In this document: positions 23,058 through 35,870 of the stretch, in pieces | How the letters are laid out: each line of letters opens with the position of its first letter | How positions within the stretch are numbered: position 1 is the stretch's first letter | Origin: Parathielavia appendiculata | Lineage: Eukaryota > Ascomycota > Sordariomycetes > Sordariales > Chaetomiaceae | Assembly (NCBI RefSeq): GCF_033297405.1 | Contig: NW_026944228.1 | Location: 425,853 to 489,852 of the forward strand | Direction: 5' to 3' | DNA length: 64,000 nt | Position numbers and translations under genes: made by a program | The notes under the pieces: model-generated | What the model was told of the DNA's origin: nothing | Seen by the model: only the letters and a program-made list of their open reading frames with translations | The model's database searches: none

Positions 23058-26000
23058 TTATTTGCCCTTCTGCAGCACTTGGAACCTTGCCACCAAATCC
23101 GCCCCGGTGACCCCCGTCGGCAAGCCACCACTCCCCAACAGCCACTGTCCCTCGGCGTGCTTCGCCTCAGCCACCAGCTTCCTCGTCCCGCGGTGAACCG
23201 CCGTCCGGATGCTTTTCGCAATTCCCGTAGTGGGATAAGCAAACAGGCCGAACATGCCGGCGCCGCTCTTCGCGACAAGACTGACGGCTCCCTTGCCCAC
23301 GCCCTTGACAACGCCCACCGCGCCGCCGCCGTTGCTGGCGCCGCGGATTGGCTCCATGACCAGATCGCTCAGGCCGTCGACAAAACCCCACGCAAACGTC
23401 TGACCGGCGACGGCCGCGCCGCTCTTGGCGTCGGTGACGGGGCCGTGCGGCCGCGTCTTGGTCCCAAAGTGCTGCGGCACCGCCCTCAGGCCCTCGGTGA
23501 TGGCCAGCGGGAAGTCGACGAGCATTCCCTTGGCGGCAATCGGCCCGATCATGCCGATGCTCTTGGCTGATGCCTTCGCGGCCGTGCCGGCCATGGACTG
23601 TTGTTTTTTTGGTTTTTCGAGGTCGGCCGCCAAGCTTGCCACCGAGGTCTGGGATGAGGTGGTGGTGAGGCTCAGGGAGCGGCGGCTTGTTTGGGGTGGC
23701 CGCTCATGGTGCCTGTTTTGTATGGATTGATCCTTCTCTCGCTGTCGCTCGCGGCGCCGTTGTTCGCGTCGGCACTCGTCCACCGGCTTGGTCACAATGC
23801 CCGTAATGGAGTCAGTCATGTCGACTGCCGTAGCCATGACGGCGGAGGCGCCGCCGGATATCGGGTCCCACCGAGTCACTTGAATGAATAGCGGTTTCGT
23901 GTGGTAGCTGGAAGCTTGAATGTTAGCGAAACCTTAGTCTAAGATATTTGGCGTCTAGTGTAGTCTTACAGCTCCAGATGTTTCTGGTTGACGGCTTTGC
24001 CAGACACGAGCTCCTCCGCTGCCATCTTGGATATCTTAACGGGATTCTTCCCTTTCCTGTAGACCCATGCTGCAGGTTGGCTCGGCAGCAAGTCGCATCG
24101 CAAACGCTGTGTACTAGGCAACTGACGGAGCCATGACTGCGCAGCGGTTTGGACACCTTGCTCCGACTTCATTTGCTGGCCGATTGACCGGGCTGCGGAC
24201 TTTGCTTCGGAAGTCAGACAGTATGCGATGCCATCAGCCAGCTTCCGCGCCGTGAGCTGCCTGAAGGGAACTGGGCTCGGACCTGCACCGGCTTTGGCGA
24301 CCATCTCGCCCCAGAAGGGTTGGCTAAACTCAAGTCAGAATGGTCGAGGGGATATTCAACACACGGAGGTCTTGGACTTCTTACTCCCCAAAAAAAGGTA
24401 CGATCATGGTAGGCACTCCGTTGTTCAAACCGCAGGCCGTGGTGCCGGCGCCGCCGTGATGTACAACGGCTGCGACACGAGCGAAAAGCCACTCGTGAGG
24501 ACAGTCTCCGATCCAGTATATGTGTTCGCTTGCTGGGCCGGCTAAGTGGCTCCATCCCCTGGAGATGATGGCGCGAACACCTGCTAGTTCAACAGCATCC
24601 AGAATGATTCGGATGGTGCCTTGGGGGTCGTCGAGCACAATGCTGCCGAACCCGATATAGACGGGCTTTGAGCCAGCCGAGAAGAAACGTGCGAGGTCTT
24701 CAGGAGGCGAGTATGAGGGTGGGTTGCGGAAGAAAAATCCGCAAACATCTGTGAAGATAGGTGTTGGCTGTCACAGTCACAAGCGGATCTTCAGTTTTCG
24801 GAAAACACTCTTACCAATATGAGCGCCCCAATCCGCGGGCTTGGAAACAAGCGCAGGGGACCAGCAGTACGTGTGAGGGATGCGAAGCCTTTCCGTCAGC
24901 AACGGGCCGTCGAACATGGTCACAGCTTCCAGGTCAAGTGACCGTCGCCATTTGTTAATGATATGGCCCAAGCTATATAGCGAACATGTTTATTAGGACA
25001 CAGCCGTCCAGGATCGTGATAGGGCTCAAGCTTACCCCTGCCATGTCAGATGCTCAACTATCGCGTACGACGCATAATTAGCCATCGGCTGACTTCCCTT
25101 GCTGTTACTGAGATTCGCCAGCGGGTGCGGAAATGCGCTTGTGCTTGTCCAGGGCATGGTGAACATGATGTGGAGTGGGATACCGAGGGCCTCGGCGCAG
25201 TGTACGTGTGCAAATGCAGGCGGATTGGCGATGATGGCGTCGGCCACGAACCGGGCTCCGGTGACAGTGTCAGGGCGCAAACAAGAAGCCCAAAATCCTT
25301 GGAGCATCTCCTCCACCATGTCGCGCTTTTTCTGGATCTCACCGGCCTGGAGACTCTGGAAACTCGGGAATAGTCCGGGATTCTTGACCATGTAGGCCAT
25401 CAGTGCCGCTGGATCGCCGCCGACGGGATAGAACTCGAGACCAGAACTCCGGACAAAGTCCTCGAACACATCGTGAGTAGCGAGACGGACCCGGAAGCCA
25501 AGTCTCTGTATCTCGATTCCCAGTGCAATGAATGGTTGGACATCCCCCCGGCTACCGACTACTTGAATCAGGACGTTGAGCTTTGGATACTCCGGCCGGC
25601 GTCCAGAGGCTTCCTCGTATGGTGGAGGTGCGGGCTCATATTCCGGCTCAGGTTCCTCGACCGTTGGTTTTTCCCCGAGGCCCGGATTTTGCCTGTACAT
25701 GAGGCTGAGGGCCCTTGCAAGCTTGGACTCGCAATCGATCTCGACCCGCCCATCATCTGTTCACACCATATGTTTGGTCAGCGAGTTTCAGTTCAACCGG
25801 CCAGGACGAGCGCTCGGCCGCAGACGTACCGCCTACTGTCACGCTACTTCCCATGAGCTCGTAGACATGATTGTCATGTTGACCTAGGTCAAGGCCGTCT
25901 CCCGGTTTTTCGGATCGCGTCTGACAACCGTCATCGGCGGCCCAGGACGGCATGCCCGCCACATGGACCTCAACAGGTTCGGTTGGCAACTCGTACTGGA

Positions 26001-26154
26001 CGCTCTCAGCAGACAGCTCGTATCGTATGGTGCGCCGCTTGTCTGCCATAGCGGCGCCGAGTTCAGATTCGCCGAGAAGAGAGGACGTCTTTGTCGGCCG
26101 AAGGTGCGGTTGGGACGGATTGGGCGCGATTCGATGCACGGGGTCAGAACTCAT
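23058..26154 (-). CDS. Sterol 3-beta-glucosyltransferase-like protein (GT1/GT28 fold)
   Basis: Six exons on the minus strand, 25830-26154, 25036-25756, 24815-24972, 24385-24748, 23970-24323 and 23058-23907, close in frame to 923 residues. The N-terminal half carries the GT28 signature LNVLIQVVGSRGDVQPFIALG. The C-terminal Rossmann domain has the nucleotide-sugar site VAAVVHHGGAGTTACGLN followed by G-VPTMIVPFFGDQPFWG, with the Asp-Gln pair that contacts the sugar. It probably transfers glucose from UDP-glucose to a sterol or related lipid. Unlike ATG26-type enzymes, no PH or GRAM domain is visible before the catalytic part. A long C-terminal extension (about residues 645-923) has LVDFPLAITEGLRAVPQHFG, seen in related fungal proteins. 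The exact acceptor is unknown. Confidence 0.88.
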
Positions 26155-27188
26155 AAGCAGGAAGCTAACCCGGGGTAGTCTAGGGACGGATGGATTGCAG
26201 CGAAAGAAGAGATATGAAAGGTTCTAAAATGCGAAGGCTAGCCCAGCAGGACGACTGACCCCTGGGTTCCACGGCCTCGTCGATGCGGACATGCCCGCAC
26301 ATGTCAACCTGGCCGAGTCAGGAGGGGCAACCATGGAATCCACGGATTGACCTGCTCCTGTTTCATACATGTGGCCGTACATCTAGAAAAATGTTGGGAA
26401 AAATACAATCTGTCAATTCTTCTCGCTCCGTCGCACCTCATCAGGTTGCTAAACCCGTGGTCCATCTCCCTGGGGCGATCAGTTGGTGTTGGGCGGATCG
26501 GTTGTGCTCACGGCTGAGGTACCGTCACGGGTGTATCCGTAAGGTATCTATGCAATGAAAAGTGTCGACGGGATCGCACCTAAGCGGGGCCTCGTTCAAG
26601 TGTGACCCACACCCTCGCTCCAGTTTCGTACCTTAAATCTCGTTCGGCCTGCGACGCTGAGAACGAACTCTAAACGAACCAGGCCCCATCACACACGTTG
26701 CCTCGAACTCTCTGCTTCATCACGTCCGGATTATTCCAGCCCGGTCCATCGTCGTTCGTCCTTTAGACCCCGTGGTTTGATGTCGATTACCATATGCTAT
26801 GTATATGTTGGCTTGACCGTAGCCAAGAGATGTATAGCCCTGGGTTCGTGGAACTGTTGACGGGATGGACCGCATTGCCCCTGAGCATGATGAGACGGAG
26901 TTCCGGACGTACTGGTCAAGTAACCCACTTCCCAAGACTACCTAGAAGCAACACGACCACCTTCTAGTCGTCTGCATGACAGCAAGTCATCCGCAGTGGA
27001 TACGCGTAACGGGCAAGTGCCCGTCAGTTAAGTACCTCCTCTCAGTATTTGTTAATCTTGCCTTTCCCGGTCATGCTTACACTCACTCGCTCGGTAGGTG
27101 GTCTCGAATCACACAGTGATTCCGCTCAGTCTTTTCATCCCATCAGCCTTTTTTCTGCCAGTGCTCCAGGCCCCTCGCCACCGCCCCA
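26155..27188. promoter_or_regulatory. Shared upstream region of the glucosyltransferase and RTA1 genes
   Basis: This 1 kb divergent intergenic region has TAAGGTA (near 26,569) and TACCTTA (near 26,628) words and no recognisable gene. Confidence 0.45.
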
Positions 27189-28432
27189 ATGTACCTCGCC
27201 ATCAGAGCAGAGGCTGCCGCCCCGCCAGTAAATCCGTTCAAGCTTTACCACTATGACCCTAGCATTGCCGGCGCCGTCGTCGTGCTTCTACTGTTCCTCG
27301 GCACCACAGCCCTGCATTTCTGGCAGCTGTTTCGGGCTCGATGTTGGTTCATGCTGCCGCTGGCTATTGGCGGTATATGTGAGGAATCCACCTTCCATTT
27401 CAACTTGAGGACATCGATCGCCCAAAGCAAGACATGCTAATCAGTGCATTCATGGCAGTCGAGTTTATCGGATACGCCGCTCGCGCAAAGTCAGGTGCCG
27501 AGAGCCCCAACTGGACGCTGGGCCCATACATCATCCAGGCCATCCTGCTTCTTGTCGCGCCGGCTCTGTTCGCTGCCACCATCTACATGCAGCTCGGCCG
27601 GATCATACTGCTCTTGCATGGCGAGTCGCGGGCATTGATCAAGAAGAAGTGGTTGACCAAGATCTTTGTCACAGGGGATGTGCTGTCATTCTTTTTGCAA
27701 GCAGGAGGTGAGCACTCCTAGTGTAAGACCCATTGCTGAGAACTGCGTTGACCACGTATCTTGACAGGTGGTGGATATCAGGCAACCGGGTATGTAACAA
27801 TTCCGAGGCCCAGATGCCTCGATAACCTCGAAAATTTGCAGGTTCTGACTCTGTTGGCAGGACGCTTGAAGCTCTCAACAACGGAGCAACGGTCATCATC
27901 GTGGGCCTGTTTGTGCAGCTCGTATTTTTTGGTGTTTTCATGGTCGTTGCTGTGGCCTTCATCCTCTCCATCCGGCGGGCGCCGACCTCGCAGTCACAGA
28001 CACACTCGCGGGTCTGGCGACGCCAAATGTTTGCCCTGTGCGTCGGCAGCGTACTCATTATGGTCCGCTCGGTTTTCCGCGCCATCGAGTATCTGCAAGG
28101 CTTCGACGGGTACCTTCTCAGTCACGAGGCGTACCTCTACGTCTTCGATGCGGTGCTCATGTTCCTGGTCATGGTGCTCTTCAACTACATTCATCCATCC
28201 GAAGTGGCGGACCTACTTACTCAGGAAAATCGGGAATGGTATGTCAAACTCGCCCTCTTTTCATCCGTTCCTAACTGCCCTGGAAATCCTTCTTACCGCG
28301 GTACAGCGCTCTTAATCCCTAGTTGGACCCGACTCAGCCATGCCCAAGGTAGAATGGCTGACATTGTTGGACAGGAAGATGGGAATACTCCCCACAACCG
28401 GCACCATACGCGCCCTGGATTCCGAGTCCTGA
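27189..28432 (+). CDS. RTA1-like seven-transmembrane protein
   Basis: Five exons, 27189-27372, 27459-27707, 27768-27789, 27861-28238 and 28375-28432, close to 296 residues. The RTA1/RTM1 family are fungal plasma-membrane proteins linked to lipid export or tolerance of toxic amphiphiles such as 7-aminocholesterol. Family blocks include LYHYDPSIAGAVVVLLLF (TM1), EFIGYAAR after the first intron, GPYIIQAILLLVAPALFAA (TM3), GRIILLL, the GDVLSFFLQAGGGG glycine-rich segment, and RSVFRAIEYLQG with YVFDAVLMFLVMVLFNYIHP at the end. The 22 nt third exon encodes part of the glycine-rich loop. The acceptor of exon 4 was chosen by phase. It is convergent with the Zn2Cys6 regulator. Confidence 0.88.
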
Positions 28433-28647
28433 TGAGTGAAGATGCCTGACAACCTGTAGCAGGCTCGGGGAACTTTAGGCGAAGTCTGGCATGTATAGAA
28501 GTTTGTCGGTTGGGAACTTCTAGAAGGCTCGCGGCGTCTGGGAGGGTGGCCAGGATTGGAGATTTTCCCTTGTCTAGTAGCACATTGGGGTATAAATTCG
28601 GTTATCGCTCTGACCCTTTTTGTGGCCAGTATGAAGATAGTTCAGGA

Positions 28648-30026
28648 TCAGTCAAGCCCGACATACTCGATTGGCCAGGAAATCCATGGTCTCCAGTAAG
28701 ACCCAAGCAGGTCGGCAACAACTTTCACAATCTCCTCTCCCAAGCCCTCCATGAACCAAAAACTTCCGATGCCGTGCAGCAAGGTGCCGAAGTAGGCGAA
28801 CAAGACCAGTGCGGGAGGCTGTCTCTGGTGTAGCAAAGTGAAGTAAGACTGTGGTGCAAAGTGAACGAACATCAGGGGCCCAGACCATGCGCGGTTGTAG
28901 CCCCAATCGGCCAGAGTGGCCGCATCCATCGTCTCAAACTGCTGAATGAACATTCGACATTTACGGAGGATCCGAAGGGCCTGGTCGTATGTCTCTGCAT
29001 CGCTGCTGTTCTCCCACGTCTTTCGCGTGGCGCATAGATGGCCATCGGGCCCCTGAGACTCGACCGCTGGACCTGGCTCCAGATCGTCCCAGTTTCCCAG
29101 ACTCAAGATGCGGTTCATGCGACCAAGCCGCAGGTGATGGTGGGTCGGGTACAGCACCGCTTCAATGCCGCGGATCATGGGAATCCATTCGATGCCGAGA
29201 ACCAAATCCTTGTGCAAATGGCGCGGAGGAGAGCTGCAGTCGTCGCCGCTGCCCACGCCGCGTCGACTAAACACGCCAAACACGTAGATCATGTTCAGCA
29301 GAGACCACACAAACAGGGCCTCGCTGTTCGCCTCGGTAATGTTGGCTAGCGACTGGCGGAAGCCTCGGAGCCCCTCGTTGTGATGCTTGGCAGCCTCGGC
29401 CACATACTGGCCACCATCTCTCGTCCCGTGGCTGTGGACGAGATGAAGGGCAGCCAGGCTCAGGATGGCGTGGAACACGAATGGATGTCGCAAGCCTACC
29501 TCGGGAAACACGCGTTGCCAGATGTCGGCGCAGCTGGATTCGCGGCAGATGCTGAGGCTGGTGGACCACGTCCAGTGGTGGAGAAGAGCCAGGTCGTCGA
29601 CGCTAAAGGCGCATGGACGGGCGCAACATGGCGCATCCGAAGGTGTCGGGAGACCCCGAGGAGAGCGGGCGGACGTTTCTTGCTGTGTCCCTGGCTCATG
29701 CGGCAGTGGCGATGTCGCCGTATCGGGCGTCAGCGGCAGCCCTGGGGACACATCTCCGGCGGCGTCCGTGATGGCTCGGTACTCTGACGCGTATTTGCAG
29801 GGAACCGCACGGCGCACGCAGGCCCGGCAGCTTGGCTTTTGCTCATCGCACTGGCCAACATCAGCATAGCCCCTGGATTCATGGAGGTCGTGAGATTCAC
29901 CTTGACTCGCCGACGACGGCACTCGGTGCAACCGGTTTTGGTTTTTCGATGGGGGCGGCGTCGCCTGGGCCCATGTAAGCTTCCAGAGGTGGCTATTGGC
30001 GATTGGGAAGCCGGGAATCCATTCAT
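28648..30026 (-). CDS. Zn2Cys6 fungal transcription factor
   Basis: Two exons, 29901-30026 and 28648-29850, encode 442 residues. The binuclear zinc cluster has Cys33, Cys36, Cys43, Cys50, Cys53 and Cys60, the usual spacing. It is preceded by a basic stretch and split by the intron between Lys42 and Cys43, a common intron position in this class. The rest matches the Fungal_trans_2-type C-terminal region, with FAILSLAALHLVHS-like helices (FHAILSLAALHLVHSH) and ALFVWSLLNMIYVFGVFS. It should bind CGG-type half sites in the nucleus. It is divergent from the GH3 beta-glucosidase relic and convergent with the RTA1 gene, so either could be a target, but no direct evidence shows this. Confidence 0.88.
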
Positions 30027-30675
30027 TTCCAGATCGTCGATACGTTTGCAGATCAGATGGGGTCCGGCAAATGAACGTGAAGCAGTCCCGGTTGAGCAGC
30101 AGTCAAACGAGAAACGAGCAAAATAACAGAACGAGATCAGGAAATTGGGAACTTGAACGAGAAAACGAGACGCCTCACGTCACAATGCGCAGGGGTAGCG
30201 GATCCTGCCAGGCAATGGCGAAGCAGGACCTACCTAATTCTCCCCGGCCTCCACGCGGTGTGGCAGGGTTCAACCTTGCTCAGCTCGTTTAAGGGACGTA
30301 CTATATCGGGTCCTGTCCGAGTGCCGGCTCTGGCACCACGACTTCCATTCTCACCAAGGCATCTCCCGTGTCCTGAGCTCAGGACTCTGTGCTTGTTTAC
30401 AAGATGCCCAGATGCCAAAACATGTCCATTTCAGCGACTCATTCCTTTATCCGCATAGCCACATGATGGCTTGGAGCTCTAAGGACACCATAATCCTGGG
30501 CCAGAAGAGTCGCCGAGATCATGTCCGAGTGTCCGTATCGATCGTGATACCGGGCGACCGATCGTTCTGTTTCGCGGCTACTTAAGGTCAACAGACAGCA
30601 GCACGTCGACGCAACTCTTCACCAAAGTCGGGACACCTTTTCCATTATTCGGCGTGCTTAACCCTCTTCAACGAG
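30027..30675. promoter_or_regulatory. Shared upstream region of the regulator and the GH3 relic
   Basis: This 0.65 kb region lies between divergent starts. A TATA-poor, CT-containing stretch precedes the GH3 ATG. No operator is assigned. Confidence 0.4.
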
Positions 30676-33098
30676 ATGGTTAACGTCCCCAAGCGTCTCG
30701 TTTTGTTGGCGGTACTTCTCTCCGCAGCCGCCACCGTCACCGATGGAGTCGAGTATTTTGAAACGTTGCTGGTGTTTCCCACCCGTAAGGACTCACCCCG
30801 CTGTCCTACCGCCTACATTCGGTTGTTGGCAGATAAAATCAACTGAGAGCAACGGAAGCGGCTGGGACAAGGCTTTCCGGGAGGCCTAGGAGGCTGTGGC
30901 TCGTCTCAACCTGACGAAGAAAGCCGCATTGACGACAGGCCATGTACATGGCCTATCCTGCAATGGAAACATCCGCGCGATTCCCGAGATCGAATTTCAG
31001 GGGTTATGTCTTGCTGACGGTCCAGTCTCCGGTAAGGGACATTTGTTTACAGCTTTGTCAAGAATGGTAACTCGATGCTGATGCTTGGCCCAGTAAGCAT
31101 TACCGACTTGTCTACCGTCTTCTCGGCCGGTTTGACTGCTGCCGCGACGTGGGATCGCAGCCTTATGCATGAACGTGGAAGAGCGATTCGCGCCGAGTTT
31201 CGCGGCAAGGGTGCATCCGTACATCTCGGGTAGGCATAGAACATGAGTATTCACAAGGGCGGTTCTAACCTTTGACTGTATACAGCCCTACTTCTGGTGC
31301 TCTGGGTCGTCACCCCTTGGGCGGCCGTAACTGGGAGAGCTTTTTCCCTGACCCGTACTTGTCCGGCGTGGCAATGTCCTACTCCATCAAAGGCATACAG
31401 GAGATGGGCATTCAGGCATCCCCCAAGCATCTCATTGGCAAGGGGCAAGAGACGTAGCGATCCAACACCTTCAACCATAACGGCCAGGAGATTGTCGCCA
31501 TTTCTTCCAACATCGACGGCCGAACCATGCACGAGCTCTAAATGTGGCCTTTTTTTCCGATGCTGTTCGCGCCGGCGTCGCGTCAGTCATGTGCAGCTAC
31601 AACAGGGTCAATCTGACGGCGGCTGTTCTGAATGGCACTGTGAGCGAGGCCAAGGTTGACGACATAGCCCGCCGTGTGCCCGCACCCTACCTCTTCCTCC
31701 GGCGGGATCAAGAATTCCCCACGATCGATCCTTCCACTGGCTATGTTTTTGCAAGGACCTACGACTATCCAGTGGAAGACCTCTCTCTCGCGGGAATGGA
31801 CCCGAACTGCCCGCCTCCCGCTCGAAACAGTGTCAACCACGCCGAGGTTGTGAGGAAAGTTGCCGCAGCCGGAACGGTCCTTTTGAAGAACACCAATAGC
31901 GTGCTGGCCCCTGAGTCGTCCCGGGTTTGTCGGTGTCTTCGGCAACGACGCCGCAGACATGTCGCAGGGACTGACTTTTACTGGCGACGGGAGCGGACCT
32001 TGGGGACCCAACATCGGCGCTCTGTCCGTGGGCGGAGGGTCTGGGAGCTGGCCATCACACGCGCCTAAGTTCACAACTCCTGGCGATTCGGGAGGGGGTC
32101 GAAGGGTATGGAGGTCGCCTGCAATAGCTCTTGGATAAAGCCATGATGGGTACAGACGACTTTAGTTCCATCTATCTCACCGCCGATGGCTGTCTGGTGT
32201 TCCTCAAAACGTGGGCGCGGGAGGGCATCGACTGCTCGTCCTTTGAGAATGACTGGCATTCCACTACGGTCGTGGAAAACGTGGCCCGCCGCTGTGCCAA
32301 CACGATTGTCGTGACGCATTCGGGAGACGTCAACACCATGCCTTGGGCAGACCACACTAATGTCGCCGCCATCCTTGCCGCACACTATCCCGGTCAGGAA
32401 AACGGTTACTCCATCTCGGACGTGCTCTTTGGCGATGTGAACCCTTCTGGCCGGTTGCCCTAGACCATCCTCAAGACAGCATCCGACTATGATTTGCCAC
32501 TGTGAACATCACGGGCGAAAAGGCCACAGACTCGGCCGCCTGGCAGGCCGATTTTACCGAGAGTCAACTTATCGACTACCGCCACTTCGATGCGAAGAAC
32601 ATCACACCGCTGTACGAGTTCGGTTTCGGCATGAGCTACACCACGTTCGAGCTGGTGAAGGAGGCCAATCTGCACAAGAAATCCTCCAACCTCTCTCCAT
32701 TTTCGCCACCGCCGACAAACGGCGCCCACGTCGGCGGTCACCCCGCCCACTGGAGATACGTCGCCACCATTAGCGCCGTCGTTAAGAACATGGGTGACGT
32801 TCCTGGAGCGCAGATCGTCCAGCTTTACGTCGCATTTCCCCAAGACTACGTTCCCAGCGGCACCCAGGTCAAGGCTCTCCGCGGATTTGAAAAGGTGGAG
32901 CTGGAGCCCGGAGAAGCAAAGAGGGTGAAGCTTCCTCGTTGGCGCCGCGATGTCAGCTACTGGAATGTTGGTTCGCAGGATTGGGAAATCCCAAAGGGCG
33001 AGATGCAGTTTCATTTGGGCTTTGACTCACGGGATATCAAGGCTACTATAACCTCTGCACTACTTGGTTGTCGTTGCAGGCTTAGACGGGTCTTGTAA
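30676..33098 (+). pseudogene. GH3 beta-glucosidase pseudogene
   Basis: The relic starts with a good signal peptide (MVNVPKRLVLLAVLLSAAA). It then follows secreted fungal GH3 beta-glucosidases: GLCLADGP, FSAGLTAAATWDRSL, LGRHPLGGRNWESFFPDPY, SVMCSYNRVN, AAAGTVLLKNTNSVL, then one frame over FGNDAADMSQGLTFTGDG. NPSGRLP and FGFGMSYTTFELV follow, with a fibronectin-III-like C-terminal domain. Stops interrupt the frame after FREA (near 30,889), after GKGQET (near 31,455), after TMHEL (near 31,540) and after SGRLP (near 32,461), and at least two frameshifts occur (near 31,915-31,930 and before 32,500). At about 31,607 MCSYNRVN runs straight into LTAAVLNGTVSEAKV, so roughly 80 residues with the catalytic nucleophile Asp (the SDW block) are deleted. 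It cannot be an active enzyme. Confidence 0.85.
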
Positions 33099-33382
33099 AT
33101 ATATTTACTGCGGACTTCCCGTTCATGTTCGTGACCATGACCGTCTTCTCATGGTCGGGGTCATTTGGAGATCATTCCAGTTGAATATCTTAACAGGGTC
33201 GGAGGCAGAGCATGCCTGATGCGGACCCTTCAGCCAGCGATAGTTATCCCGGAACATGCATGTGAGCCTCAACATGCATCTAGGGTTGATACTAGTAGAC
33301 TGCAAATATATGAACTAATAGTTATATGAAATCAAACAAAAAGGCCAATTCAAACCATTGGTTTATGGTGGACTAGTAGAGT

Positions 33383-34675
33383 CTAGACGTTTGATTTCTC
33401 GCTCCGCAAGGAGCTGTGGACCGACTCCTTATTAAGCGACATACCGGCGTTCTGAGCCCGTTGGTGCCAGTCTTCCCGCTCCCTCGCACAGGCCATTGCC
33501 CCCGAGTGAGCATTACTTGAGGTATCCTCGCGTTCAGGATGCGTCAGAGTCGTGATGGTGCGGATTCGGGGCTTGTAACCACCACTCAAAAAGTTCTCGC
33601 CAAAGATGCGTTCGGCCATGGGCATCAGCATGGGGATGCAGGCCGAGATGATGACCGAGTTTGCTTCGATGCTGGTCCAGATGACGAGACCCGCGGCATT
33701 GTCTGGTTTAAGGTGTCAGTATCAACTTGAAATAAACACTCAGGTAAGTGAGGGACCCGGGAAGCTGAACGGATATACATACAGGTAAAGTCACTGAAGT
33801 CTCCCGCTGGCTTGAGCCTGGTGCCCTTGTATACTGCCACACTGCCGGCGCTGAGACATATCGGATGGTCAGATCTAGTTTTACCCTTATTAAGTGCTCG
33901 AAAAGGGGCATCAAAGGAGACGTACCAAACCCCGAACCCCAATGCGGTGCTCAATGCAACCTTCTTCCGGCGATTGATTGGCATCCTCCACAAGACGATA
34001 GCCGGATAGAGCGCCAACCAAAAATCAAACAAAGCCGAGCTCGCCGACATGGTGATGCTTGTCGCAACCAACACGATGGGGTTCCAGCACCTGGCCTTGA
34101 GCCCGATCGTCCACTGCGCGCGAGGGGGGTCGCACTGCGCGTACGTGAAGGTGATGGATATCACGATCAGCACGGCATTGACGATCGCCAGGGCCCAGAT
34201 GGCTCTCAGATGGCCCGGAGACGGGTTGAGGAGATCTCGGATGAGCATCACGACGGCAAATTTGGGCATGGTGAAGGACAGAATGCCCGGGATGAAGCTG
34301 ATGAAGGTGAAGAGGAGGGCGCGCTCGGCCTGCGGGACGGTGAGGGCGTATAGATGACGGCCCGACCCGGCGTCTACAGCGACGGTTACGATGGTTATGT
34401 AGATGTAGCCTAGGGCCTGGGGCCACGAATGGGATTAGTTAGCAATGCCTGACTAAGGGACTAGGGTATTAGTATGGAAGGCGGAGTACCAGAGACACAA
34501 GCACGAAATAATCTCCCGTGCCTATCCTGCCCAGCTTCTTGAAGCGGGAAAAGATCCTCCCGGTTACGAAGAGCGTCGCTATCGCTGTGAAAGTCCATCC
34601 GATGATGAGCATCTGCGGGCCGTTGCTCTCAGCTGCCTTCTCGGGCGGCAGTGCCGGCCATGCTGGATCCGACAT
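33383..34675 (-). CDS. SAT4/rhodopsin-type integral membrane protein
   Basis: Four exons, 34490-34675, 33926-34416, 33783-33850 and 33383-33702, close to 354 residues. The fungal rhodopsin-domain family (near PTH11-related putative GPCRs) has seven helices and no known ligand. TM1 is MLIIGWTFTAIATLFVTGR, the family block GTGDYFVLVSL ends exon 1, and LGYIYITIV begins exon 2. ERALLFTFISFIPGILSFTMPK, the QCDPPRAQW loop cysteine, FDFWLALYPAIVLWRMP and DFTYNAAGLVIWTSIEANSVII follow. The C-terminal tail is hydrophilic. The ATG at 34675 is preferred because upstream in-frame codons are not conserved in type. It is tail-to-tail with the GH3 relic. Confidence 0.85.
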
Positions 34676-35870
34676 GCTCTCGGGGATCTCAGAGGAGGAT
34701 TGATGGGACCGTCTTTCCAGTCTGGTCGTACCAAAGAAGATGAAGATTGAGATGGGGATCCAGCGGCGTGGGTCGGGTGTGACAAGTTGGGTGGGGATCT
34801 GCTTTGAATGCAACCTCCCCCAGCGATCGGCGACTGCTTGTTTGCCATAAATACCTACACAGTAGTGGTATCTAGGCCGAACTACTAGTAGGCTGGGCGT
34901 GGCGGCGACGCCTTTAGCTCTCGCGCTCGGTCCGCTCAGATTGCCCCCAGGCTTCTTGGCAGCACATTATCCAGTCCGACGGTTCAGGTCTGGTCAACAC
35001 TAGACCGATTCGAGTACACTACTCACTTGAAGCTGGGCTCGAATCGAAGAGGGGGGGTGGCGGTCTAGCCGATCCCCAATTGGTTGGACTTGGGACGAGA
35101 TATAAAAGTTCGACTCAGCTCATGGAGAACTCCGTAGGTCTCATATTCAAGGTAGAGACCTGAAACGCAGCAAGTACGAGATCTGACTCGGGCCAAGTGG
35201 CCAGCTCCGTTCTTCGGCCTCAACAGACCGAGCAGACATATTGTAAGTGAGGACGAGGCTGAACAAGAGAACATTGGGCAAAGTCACGCTTAACAAAGTC
35301 TCAACTCTGCAGCCTGCTCGACAGGAACTACCTGTAGCAGCATACCTATGTACTTGTGTCTAGTAGGTGGCAAAAACAACAAACCACACTTTAGTGCCTT
35401 GTCTTACCGACTAGATCACCTTTCAGTTGCTGTAGGGCTCGATTCGATCAAGGTCGCGGTAAATAGCGTGTTATGTTGGCCTTAACTTAGGTATAACTAT
35501 GTACAGTGATTATCAAAATGCTCTTACCTTAACGTTATTAAGTACCAGCTGCGGTGTATCGTATTTAGCTACGTCACTACGTGGTAATTGCCTAAGGTAC
35601 CAAATCAGAGAAACAACACTAATGTCGATTATTTGGGCATAGCCGGACACACTACCTTAGCCATGCTATTACGTTTGTCTGCCTGTTTTGCTGCCCTGGT
35701 GACATTGAGTCCGGTTCCGGTCAGTGACCTTCAGCGAGGACTGGATCTTCTCTTGGTTGACCCTTCACAAAAGCAATCCTACGTACTGACAACGCAGTTC
35801 GAGATGGAGATATGAAATCCCAACTGAGAATGTATCCGTCTTCCTCCAACCAAGGTAAATGCCTCTCAGC
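34676..35870. other. Intergenic region, no gene seen
   Basis: This 1.2 kb AT-richer spacer has three TAAGGTA/TACCTTA words (near 35,525, 35,594 and 35,653). It includes the upstream region of the rhodopsin-type gene and the 3' flank of the tandem GFA gene. Confidence 0.45.
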
